NCBI RefSeq assembly: GCF_020382885.2
Contig: NC_058507.1
Span: 436,501 to 500,500 of the forward strand
Direction: 5' to 3'
DNA length: 64,000 bases
Source of the DNA: Scatophagus argus
Lineage: Eukaryota; Chordata; Actinopteri; Scatophagidae
Below the pieces are notes generated by a model. The model was not told the DNA's origin and searched no databases. It saw nothing but the letters and a program-made list of their open reading frames with translations. Of this stretch, positions 25,501 through 37,768 are shown piece after piece; the first letter of the stretch is position 1, and each line of letters opens with the position of its first letter. The translations under genes and the position numbers were made by a program.

Positions 25501-28500
25501 TCAGCACGAAATGCATTCTGGGATACCTGGGTCACATCTCCTGGTCTGAACTGGACTTGATGTGGACTGCGGGGTGAAAGAAAATGCTGATACGAAATCA
25601 ATACAGTGTCATTAATGGTTACAGGCAAAGACTCGCATCATTTCCTTCTACAACTTTTTATTTTCTTTATTTGTTCACCTAAAGAATCCTGAGAGCTTCT
25701 TCATCTGATGGAGGCGATCGTTCAGATTGATCACAGCTGTGATGACTGATCAGATCTCACTGCTGTGATCCATAATAATACTCAGATTTATTGTGGTGGT
25801 ATCTGTTATACTTTGACAGCTTTACCAAAATTAGATTTAAAAAACAAAAATTAGTAACCTGAACCATAACCTCTGTGCTGTGATTGGTCAGCTGGTTCAG
25901 ATCTCCATAGCAACTCCTGCCTTCAGACTTTGAAACTGAATTTGCATCGTTCATGAATGGATTTTTGAAGCTTCATGGAGAACATGCAGCCTCAGTGTCG
26001 TCGGCGTGTTTCAGCTACCTGAAACGGGCCGAGCTGTCGGGCTGAAGCTCCTGGACGAGACAGTAAACTAACAAACAAAACTCTAAACTGTCGCTCGTCT
26101 CTACTGGAACTATTTTTGCTCTGGGACAGACGCTAAAGTTGTCTTCATCAGAGTAAAGGCACATAGGACATTAGTCAGGTCTGCTGACGACGCCCACATA
26201 CTGATCCAGTGTCAGTGTTGACAGTACAAAGATGATGCAGTGGGACGTTTTCTTCTCTGTAATCAGGCTGTGAAAGTCCGCCTGACAGCCAGTTGACGGT
26301 CCGTGTTTGTGACATGCTGCTGTTTCCTGATAACAAGAGAACTGCCAAACTCCATTTGAAAACGTGGCAATTTAGCAGAAAGTGTTGAGCTGATGACATT
26401 TCCCTGTCAGTGTTTCATCTCAGGTGTCAGCTTGCCGGCTCAGGTGAGCACAGCTTCACTCGCTGAGATGAATGTGGTGTGTGGCGGCAAGTGTCACTGA
26501 GACAATCGGCCATGTTGGTTTGCTTTGCAGACAGCTCTGCACGTTTCATGTTTTTAATCAAAGACCAACATCTGGGTTTCACATTCTTTTTATGTATGTC
26601 ATCGTATCATTGTTTGTTTATCCTCACTGTTAGTAATGTTTTATGTATTCTTATCAGATATGATGAAGTTATTGTAATAAGAATCTTTGACCCTTCAGGT
26701 GGAACCGGCGGTGGAACACGCGGTGCAAACCGGCGGTGGAACACGCGGTGCGAACTTGTCCTGCAGACAGAACAAAACTCTGCAGTCGTTCCATCAAGCT
26801 GCTCTCATTCAGTCAGCGAGGACTCGACTCCTCAGGCTGCTGCACTGCGTCCTGTTTATTTTCAGCCTCTTATCGTGTTTGAGTGGGCGTCGCCCGTCCT
26901 CCACGCTCGCATCAGCATCGACGCTCGCCTCGTGAGTCCCACATCACGATAAACAATCACTCAGCTTGCATCCCACAGTCAGAGCTGCTGGAGACACCAA
27001 AACACACCAACAAACAAACAAACAAAACAAAACAAAAACACAACAAACAAACATAACAAACAAGAGTCACAGCAAAAGACAAAAACACAACAAAGAAAAA
27101 ACAACAGAGAAAAATACAGCAAAACAACAGACAAACAAACTTCCACCGACAAATAAAGCGCAGCACAGTGAGTGGAGGCGTGTCCTGCGGAGCCAATCAG
27201 AGATGAGCAGAAGCCTCTGATGGTGAACATTAGAAACACTAGAAAATGCTGGACTCTGAGACTGAGAGCCACATCGTGAACTGGTACCCTGCCAGGACCA
27301 GGACTGTGAAGCTGCTTATCAATATGAGTTTTTAATTAGAGCCACTTCCCAGCAGCAAGACTGGAGGCGGGCGACTCGAGTCTTCAAACCCAGCCTTCAC
27401 ATGGGATCAGCTGAGTGTGTGTGTGTGTGTGTGTGCGTGTACCCTGCTTCGAGCCGGTGTGGTCCGAGCTCGGCCCCGTGTTCGGGGTGTACTTGGTGTC
27501 TCGTGTGGCGGCACTGTGACGCGTCCAGTCGAACTCGTCCGTTTTGTCCTGAGAGAACAAACACATCGACTCGTCCTCGAAACCACACTGGAACTCCCCT
27601 GAACACACACACACACACACACACACAGTATTGCAGTCACATGAGCAGAACCTCTGCTGGATATGTGAGACCGGAAACTCAAATGCTTTATGTCCTGGTG
27701 TGTTCATGTACTTACTGAGGTGTGGGTTAACAGGAGCTGTGGAGGCAGAACAGACAAGAACCTTGTTAGAACATCAGGTGAAATCAGAGAACACAAAGAA
27801 CTCAGGCTGGCAGAACCTTCATGAAGACACATTCCTCCTGTCCAAAATACACACATTGTGGCTGTGTGTGTGCGTGAGTCTGTGAGTGCGTGTGTGTGTG
27901 TGTGTGTGTATGAAACTGCTCACAACAAGTCGTGTGGGTTATCTTGAGTAACCTGGTCATGATTCTGTGCCATCCAGTCCCATCACACCGCAGAGAAGGC
28001 AGACAACTACCAAAACTATCTGGATGGTAAACAGAACTGTGTGGATTTTAGGGTGAAACATCCCTTTAAAATCTGCACTAGATTTGGATAAAAACCTGAA
28101 TGTGGACTGTGAAACAGTTCAGTGGCTCACAGGACCCCCTCAGGGTGAAAGGCTGAAGACCCTCATACGGTCGGACCTCCTACGTGTGCTCTGTCCATAC
28201 AACATGTTGTTAATGAGCCGCAGATGTTGGACAGATGTCACGCTGTGACCCGCCGATGGTCACGTGACCGAGCCGAGCGATGTCAGGTGGAGGTGTCAGC
28301 TGATGAGCCGTCTGAACTTGGTGTGGGCAGTTAACCTGAAGATCAGGAGGCGAGGCGTTCAATGACAGTCCGTCAAAACTGCACATCACGAGGCAGACGA
28401 GTTCAGGTGCAGTTTGTTTTCTGTGCTCCCGCTGCGAGTTTCCTCTGCGTTTGTTTCTCTGTTTGTCACCTTGACTTCCCGTCTGTTCTCTCCCATATTT

Positions 28501-31500
28501 CCTGACTTTATGTTCGTCTGCAGCGGTGATGTTTTCAGATTCCCGTCAGGATGTCTGTGTGACAGCTCAGTGTTTTTTGGTTTCATATAAATAAAGAAAC
28601 GCAGTGCAGCAAAACCAGAAACCAAAGAACAGAGCAAATAAATAAACATATTTAGGTTGATGAAGCAACTCTAAACTGTCCCTCGGTGTTATATGTTAAC
28701 ATGTTAACCTGGTCTGAAAGCGCTTCAGTCTAAACCTGCTCCGAGTCCTCGCTGTGTTTCAGCATACGGGTCCTTTCAGGCGGTTCTTATCACGCTGATG
28801 TTTGTTCAAGTGTTCATTTTTCTGGTGGTTTTAATGAGTTATTTGATGCTATAAGAAGGGACTGAAACGTCATGACTGACAGCTGAGCGCTGCTCCTGAT
28901 TGGCTCAGACGGGTGTTTGGGCAGGAACTCGATACTGCAGCTCCACCTGCTGATCAGTACTGCACAGACTTTGGCTCCAAATGATGTCAGCTCTCGTAGG
29001 GAGATTTTGGCTCCACTTTTGTACAGTGGGAGGAAGTGAAGACGCGTCAGCCATCTCTGTGCGGGTCGATGGTCTGGAGTCTTGGAGTGCAGCGGAGTCT
29101 CTGTCTGTTTTGTCTGCTGTTGTGCATGAGGATGGACGTGCCGCGAGCACATACACATGAACGTAAACAACGCAGCCTTCTGCAGGAGTGACATTAGCAG
29201 TGACACAACTTACCGCTGTATGTGATGATGCGTTCAGTGGCGTCGCCCTCTCCGTAGCGGGTGATGGGGGTGAGGCGGACCAGGTAGGACTCAGGTTTGA
29301 TGAGTTCAGTCAGGTTGTGTGTTAGCAGCTCCCCCTTCTGGATGGCTCCCTCCATGGGAATCTCCTGCTCCCACCAGCGAGACTGACCCATCTGAAACAC
29401 ACAAGACGAGTTGGTCATGAGGACGGCGTCGTGGTCACTCAGATCTGAAAACAACAGTCAGGTGTGCTAATGCTTTTACGTTTACCTGAAGCTAACAGAA
29501 ACGCAGAGGTCAGCGAGCTGGGATAACACCTTAATGTCCCGTATCAGAATCAGAATCAGAAGTCCTTTATTTATCGCCAAGGGGAAATTCTTTTGTACAG
29601 ACTTTGCACTTGCAATTTTCCCGACCAAGAAAAGAAAGCGAAAGATATAAAATAGGATAAAAAACTAAAATAAGTATAAATCTAAAATATAGGTATTAAC
29701 ATGTGTCTGTACACATTGTATATATAAAGTATGTGTGTCCGTCACAGAGTTCAATAGTTTGATGGCGACAGGCAGGAATGATTTCCTGTGTCGCTCTGTG
29801 GTGCATCATGGGAGTCAGAGTCTGTGGCTGAACGAGCTCCTGTAGCTGATCAGCACATTGTGGACAGGGTGAGAGGGAAAGTCCAGTATCGTCCTCTCAG
29901 ACACCACCATCAAAGACCAGTTCCTCTCCCACAACATGCTGGCCTTCTTGATGGTTCTGCTGAGTCATACACTGAATCAGTGCTCACATGGACACCTGAC
30001 TCAAACTGTCAGCATGTCCTTTGACCTGGGGACTAAAATGTGAAGGTGATGGGTTTCACCGAGCAGCTGCCGTGATGTCGAGGTCACGTGTGTGCGGTTG
30101 TCACCTGTGCGCTCGGGTTGACGTGACAGAAGCTTCAGAAGGAGAAGAAGACTTCGGGGTGAACGTCACCACACTGGATTTTCGTTTCCTGGTACCAGAG
30201 CATAATGAAATACTCTCATGTAGGAGCCTGACCTGAGGGGATGTTTAGACATCAGCTACATCCTGTTATTTTATCCTTCAGTAAACAACTCTTCCTCCTC
30301 CTCCTCCTCCTCCAGTCCCTCAGCATCATCATGGTCTTCTTCTTCTTTTCCTTTTTCCTCTCCCTCCTTCGCTCTTCTCCTTCTTCTTTTTCTTATCATT
30401 TTCTGTCCCATCAGCACTTCCTCTCTGCAGCACACAGATGTGTACGAATGAAGAGACACGCAGGTTGCCATGGCAACGGGCCCCGCTCCTCCTCCAGGGG
30501 CCTCAGGTACAGACTGAGCTCCATGCCCACCGAACGCTTAACGAAAAGCTCAGACGTGTCCTGAGTACCTTCTGCCCATATTCTCAGATGAGGTTCATTA
30601 ACCTGAACACGTGACACAGAACCTTTTACATGACCCACCTCTGGATAACGTCTATTCCAGCATGACTGTGCCCCAGTGCACAAAGCAAAGCTCCATAAAG
30701 ACATGGTTGGATGAGTTTGGTGTGGAAGAACTTGACTGGCCCACACAGAGCCCTGACCTCAACCCCATCCAACACCTTTGGGATGAACTGGAACGGAGAT
30801 TGTGAGCCAGGCCTTTTGGTCCAACATCAGTGTGTGACCTCACAAATGCTCTACTGCATGAATGGGCACAAATTCCCACAGAAACACTCCAACATGTTGT
30901 GGAAAGCCTTCACAGAAGAGTGGAAGCTGTTAGAGCTGCAAAGCTGTCTGTGTGTTTACAATGAGACGTCATTAAAGTCCCTGTTGGTGTGATGGCCAGC
31001 TGTCCCAATACTTTTGTCTATGTATGTATGTTGGCTTTAAGCTGATTATAAAGATTGTTTTATTAAACTGTAAGTCTGCTGTTATTGCATATTTGCCTTT
31101 CTGAAGTTTTAATCAAACAAACAGGAAGAAACAGTTTCGTTGGGGTCTATTTTCAGCGGCGGATGAATCCTCATTTGGTGCAGCAGGTGTGTGTCAGATC
31201 ACAGTACAGTGTGTGTGTTGATGGTGATGAAGGAGCAGCAGTGTGGCTTTTTGTGCACTGACCTGTCTGATGCCCAGTCTGTAGGCCAGGATTCGGTCCA
31301 CGGCGTTGGGTTCCATCTGGGTCCACTGCAGCTTGAAGCCGTAGACTCGAGGTTTGTTCTGCCACAGAGCGCTGTAGGTGTCGTAGTAAAACTCTGGAGC
31401 GTACGCCTTCCCTGAGGAGACACGGGGGTCAGGGGTCACCCATTCATTTTTTACAGTCCGCCTTTTGGACTTGTGGACTCTAACGAGACGCACTGAGATG

Positions 31501-32126
31501 TTCAGCCAGTCATCACACAGTGAGGAATCTGAATTCTTGTTATCCATCTCATGTGTTTCTCATGTTTCTCTGAACTCTTTCCAAAAGCAGGACCTACAGA
31601 CGTTGACCGTTAGTACATCACTTAACTTAACTAAGTTTACGTAGTCAAAAATTGATCTTAGTGATGTGTTCCTGGACTTCCTGTGGACACTGTTTGTTCC
31701 CAGTCTCCTTATTCTCTGGTATGACTTGCACTGACATAATGAGGATCATGTACCTGCATCTGGGTCCAGTTCTGTGGCCCCTGATTCTCCACGTGCACAA
31801 GAGTGAAGTCAAGCCAGTTTTATAACCACCAATCACAGAGCCTTGGTGGTCCTCACCATCTGCACAGTGTTCCACACCCCCTGTCCCTAGACCGTCAAAT
31901 CCAGTGAGGAGAGACGACCCAGGAAAGAGTTTTACCAGGAAAACCTCAGGAGGAGCATCTCACTAATGAACATCATGTCAGCAAAGTCAAGATTCATTTA
32001 TGTCACAGTTTCCATGTTCAGTGAAAGAGAAGAGGAGGAAATGATGAAAGAGCAAGAAGACTGAGGAGTCAGAGTGTGTGTGAATCTCACAGCAGGATTA
32101 TAAAACTCAGCTTAATATGACAGAAG

Positions 32127-32157
<31 letters not shown>

Positions 32158-35100
32158 CAGTGTGTTCCTGCTGATGTGCAGGTTGGAGGATTAAACCACT
32201 AAAGAAGAAGAAGTCACCGGACTGGACGAAGCCTCCAGCTTGGACCACCTGATAACAGAGCTGAGTCCTCTGTGATAAAGCTTATAGTTAGTGCTGGTTC
32301 AGGTCTCTAGTTATGCTGCTATAGGCTCAGACTGCCGGGGATCTCCCATGATGCACTGAGCTTCTCTCTCCTCCTCTAACTCTCCTTCTGCACACATTTA
32401 TGTCCCATTAATGCAGGTTACCAACTCAGCTTCTTCCCTGGAGTCCTTGTGCTTTCTGGTCTCTCAGGTTCTCATGGATCGTGGTTGGACCTCCTGCTGT
32501 GGTCCTGGTTGACACTGACGACTGTTACTATTACTATTACTATTATTTAGTCGTAATTCTATCTTATTATTGTTATTGTTGTTGTTGTCTCAGCTGTACA
32601 AACAGGTTTACAGTGGTAGATCGATAATCTGAACTGAAGGTGGAGCTTTTGTCACACTCTGTGGGAAGCTTTCATATTCCACCCTTTAGTGGCTGCTCAC
32701 CTGAGGAGCACTGAGCAGATGATAAAGACTCTGAGATGTGGGTGCAAGCTGAAACACCAGAGGACAGAACCAAACATCTGTCTTTAAGCTGGGTGACATC
32801 TTTTTCTTCGCTCCACAGACCGACAGACGGCTTTCACGCCAGCCTGAGTGAACCAAACACAAAACGAATCAGAGTTGTGAAGCTGCGTTAGTGGACTGAG
32901 CTGAGAGGATTTCATCCAACAAAAGAGACGCAGAGAGTGTGGTGGGGAGCTGACGATGAGGATAATGAGACATCACAGTGAGTAAAAGAGAGGAAGAGAT
33001 TCGGTCTGAAAACCAATGACTCTGCTACAATCTAAAGTCAGTCTGATGGAAACATGAAGCCGAACCTCCCGGAGTGCAGCGAAGGTGTGATGAAGAGCCT
33101 AACGGTCTGGCAAGTCGTCGTGTTGCAGTTTTGTCTCACGGTTTTATTCTGAAGACCTGCTGCCATCTCATTGGCTGCTGCAGGATGAGCGAGCTTTAAA
33201 ATGCCAGCAGCATGTTCACACCTGATTAACAACACAAACTTCACCTCGGCAACGACAAGCCCGACATAATCGCTGTCATTTTCCATCAGCTCTCCATCCC
33301 GAGCTTACAACTCCCCCTCTTTAACTGCTTTCTGCTGCTGCCTGCAGAACGCCTGCTGCTCGCCGGCCGGCCGCGATAAGGAGCTTAACGCTGCCGCTGG
33401 GTTTACAGGAAGAGTCTCGCAGCGCTGACAGGACGTCTCTGCAGGGGAGCTTTCATCAGGAGAGGACGGGATACGAGTCCTGCGTGACGGCTGAGGTGCA
33501 CAGAGCAGCTCTCAGAGTGAAAACAGCAGAGACGTCAGAGTTGGACTGGAGTCCACGGAGTGAGGTGCACTGACTACCATTCAAATAACCAAACCCATCA
33601 GCCAAAGCCGAGCGCCAATCGAACGCCAGTGCTCGTTTTGGTGCAGCTGGTTTGTGGCGTGAAGGCAAACCAGAAATCTTATGACAGTGTGTGATTTTAG
33701 TGTGATTTCAAACACCAAACTACCAATAAATCAATCTGCTGTTCGACAACCTTTTCGTCCATTCGGTGTTTCCGAACTACGGAGTCCCTGAAGGTTCACG
33801 GGCTGATCGGATCAAGATTTCCGAGTTTGGTTGACAGTAACTCGTAGTACCTGATGGTGTACTTCAATCTCGTCCTGGTCATTTCTTATTTACTGTAAAA
33901 GAAGTAATTCCCATCAGCTCAATAATTAAATGAAAACATCAGGCGGACTGTTTCATATGTGTGGAGGGTAATGCAGCCTCACATGCGTCCGGACTGCATG
34001 TGAGCATCTGATTTGATGCGATGCTCACAGGCAGTCAGGACATGATGAAATACTCCAAAGCTTCAGAGTTTCAGAGTATTTAGAGGTCTGATCCTCCTGG
34101 CTCGGGACATTCAGGTGTCGCAGGACGTTCCATCGCTCTCCCTCGCTCACGCTTATGTTTTCCATCTCTCTATGTTATCAAAGACAAAAATGCATTTCAG
34201 CTGAATCAGTATTCATGCTAAGTATCAAAACCAGACCACCTACAAACGCAGATCACCCCAGCTTTCTCTCAGAGGGTCCTTTGAGGTAAAAAGGATGACA
34301 AAGCTTCTGACAAATGCAAACTAAATGTCGACTGGCGAGAATGAAATCAAAAGTGAAAACTGACGGAGGAGTTACAAATGTTGAGAATATAAAGACACCA
34401 GCATGGTCCCTTAAATAATGCAGAGGGTGTCAACATGTGACAGCATGCAGCAGAAGAACAAAACTAAAGGACAAAGCTTCAGCTCACAGACGTCTGTTAT
34501 CTTCTAGCCTTACAGACACAAACTGTTAATTTAGCATCAGAGAGGAGGCAGCACACACTAAAGGCAGGACGTCCTCTAATCTTCCAGCAGAGACCACAGA
34601 GTTTGTTGTCACTTCTGATGTGTGAGAGGATGTGAGGCTTTCCACATTATTTATGATGCTTCAAACTCCCTCGAGGAAACTTTCAGCAATTCTCTGCTTG
34701 TGGCTGCCAGCACACCGGATTTAAAGATGAGATAAACGCTCATTAATCGTCATGTTTTCGTCCTCCAGATGGAAACGTTTAAAGATTGAAGACAGCTCAG
34801 TTTTCCCATCAGACCTCGGGGCTCCCGACAAAACATCGACGGCCAAAGGAGACGGTCGGACTGGGCGTTAACTGGGAAACTGGCGCAGGGAGTGTCAGTG
34901 ACTCGAGAGGAACCGGGTCTCCGGTGACTTGAGACAAGGTACAAGCCTTGGGTGAATCGGGTCAAGTCCAAGTCAAGCCATCAGTAATATGAGAGTTCAA
35001 GCCCAACTTTAACTTGAAACTTGAAGTCCAAATCAAGTGTCCAAGTCAAGTCATGTCAGAGACAAGAAAAAATCAAGTCTCAAGTAATTCGAGACAAGTC

Positions 35101-37706
35101 CAACCCAAGTCTTGACTGAGCTGTTTTGTCTTCTCAAGTCACTAGATAAAAGTCCAAATGATGTCATCAAAGATGCATTCTTGTCAAGAACAGTAAGTAC
35201 AATCAACATGAACAAATTACAGTTCAAGTCTTGAGTCATTTAGGCTAACCTGTTCCAGATATAAAAAAGAAACTTGACCCGTTCACACCTTCGAGTCAGG
35301 CCGACTCACCTGTGACTAGGAAGGTGCAGCGTCCTGCCCCGGCCTCGTTGGTGATGTCACAGGTGTACTCGCCGTAGCCCTCTCGGTTCAGAGCTCTGAC
35401 GAGGTAGCTGGTGTCGTCGCGCTGGTCGCTGAACTGTCCGACGGTGAGGAGGCGGGAGCCCAGCTTCCACTCGTACCGCAGGAGGCGGGCCGGGTGAGCC
35501 CGCAGGAGGCGGCAGGTGAGGCTGAACGCCCGTCCGAGGGCTTGGCGGATCTCTGTGTACGCCGGCTCCACAGTGGGAGGGACTGAGAGACAGAAACAGG
35601 AAACATGAGGGAGCAGAAGGACCACAAAACACAAACACAAAACGCACGCACGAAAAAATAATCTCTAATTCAAAGGTTCCATTAAAATCTACTAAATGTT
35701 TACTTCAGTCTGCTTCAGGTCATTTTTGGTTGTGCCTATTGCTCTCAAAAACAATCCTTGTTATTCGTAATGATTAACATCCGTCACATCACGAGCAAAA
35801 TAAATTTTCTGAATATTTTCATTCTGGAGCAGCACTGAAAAACAAAAAAATGTGCAGATTTAGTTTGGTCCTGCGGTTAAACAGTGGAAACTGGTTAGCC
35901 TCGAAGCCTAGCGAATCAGAGGTTCACATCAACGTGAACTGAGAATATTCCTGAAAACGTCACAGAGCTTCAGTGAAGAGCTCAAACCGTCTTCAGCTTC
36001 AAGGTGAGAAATCTAAAAGGAAAGTCAGGTGAGTTTCCAGCACTGAGAGGATCAATGACCGCCTCACATTATTGATGTTTAAATTAAAGTATTTCTGCTT
36101 AAAAGGGAACACAGAAACTGATAAAAGGGTTATAATAAGCAAAAGCTTTTTGTTAAGCGTCACTCTTAGCAGTACAAAAACAAAAACACATATTTGATTT
36201 TATTTCTGCTTTAAAAAAACAACTACATTAAAAAACTAAAGTATGTTTGTTTGTTTGTTTGTTTTTTCTCCAGGCTGCATCCTGTTACGGCCTGATTTCA
36301 CCACAGGGATCAATAACTTTAATCTGATCTAATCTAATCTAACAATCTGATTTAAAACCGGAGAGTTTCAGGCCATCTGGAAAATTATCTTATGGTTATC
36401 ACTCACTCACTCACGCACACACACACACACTCACACACACACACACTCACACTCACACACACACACACTCACACTCACACACACACTTTAATCTCACCAC
36501 TTCAGCTGCAGACAAACCCAAAATGTTTTCTTAAATTATTTTTTCACTTTTATCTTGACTCTTTGAGCTTTTCTTTGGGTCTTCAGGTTAAAATAAATTT
36601 AAAAATAAACAAATAAAAGTCTCATCTTTCTGCTCAGTTTAAAATGCACAGAATGTTAAACGCAGGCTTTGTGAGGCTGAACACGATGAACCTGAGCTGA
36701 AAGCTGCTGTCTGCTAAAGGGCACGCAGGCAGAGTCTGAGCTCTCGTTTTAAATCCCTCCAGCAGAACTTCCTCAGTGGATTCAGTCACATTACGGCAAA
36801 TTAACGTCCTGCTGCCAAACGCATCGGCAGACGAGACGGCAGCAGAAGCGGAGAGTACGAACGCTGCCAGGCTCCAGGGCTGAGGCAGCCACAGCAGTGA
36901 AAAGGTTAAAATCACAAGTTTAGATCTGAGCTCATTAGTGAAGTGATTTTAACTCCTCAAAACATCAAAAATTTAAAGTTTTCTTTGCACTCTTGTTTCT
37001 GATGTCTGTTCAGTCATGTCCCAGTGATGAAAACATGTTTGTCGGGATCTGAAAAACACAGCTGAATGTTTTCACATGTGTTTCCACATGTTTGTAGTAA
37101 GTGGACGGAGTCTCCTGGTCTGAAAAGTGAAGCTTTAAACCTGCAGTCTTTCTAACGACCAGCAGGGGGCGACTCCACGGGTTTCTGGAAGACTGGGAGT
37201 CTGATTGTATGTGAGCTTACGAGAAAATGAGTCAACTTCTCAGTTGATTTATGACAGTCAACAGCTTCCTGATGAGTTCATGGTCTCAGTCGCTGGTTTC
37301 AAGTCTTCTTCACTACAGCGAGATGTTCATGTTGTTCAGGGGTTGCTTTAGGGTGGGGCTACCGTGGTGTGTCCTTAGCCAGTCCAACCTGGATGTTCTC
37401 CCAGCTCCACCTTCTGATCCAATTAGGGTCACTTCTGGCTCCGAAACACCAAGATGGCAACGGCGGTAATGCCAAACTCAAGTCTTCAAAGCAGTAGTCC
37501 ACAAACCAGCAGGTGAGGTCACGGTGGCTCCGTCTACTTTTCATTCTGCAGTGCATGTATGGAACATGTTGTGGGTGGTGTGGGTGGTGCACATTTTAAA
37601 GCACTCGTCACAAGAAGCATCTGTACATGCTGAAGCAAGTGAATCAGACACATTTTTCAGACCAGTTTCAGCACTCGAGTGAGTGATTTTACAGAACAGT
37701 GAAATA

Positions 37707-37768
<62 letters not shown>

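Larger units (their letters stand above)
23580..27442 (-). other. mdga2: mdga2 intron within the MAM region
   Basis: No coding exon seen. It contains a triple GGGGTCA repeat near 23605-23630, a poly-C then (CA)n run at 23856-23911, and a duplicated 24-bp unit (ggcggtggaacacgcggtgc core) at about 26703-26752. It also has A-rich AAAC/AACA simple sequence at about 27005-27130. Confidence 0.6.

Noticed and set aside
26957..27272. Cys/Phe/Val-rich membrane-like minus-strand frames
   Set aside because: They translate AAAC/AACA simple sequence in antisense; the hydrophobicity is a codon artefact.
30271..30471. Lys/Glu-rich minus-strand frame
   Set aside because: Derived from a CTT/CTC pyrimidine-rich simple stretch at 30290-30400.
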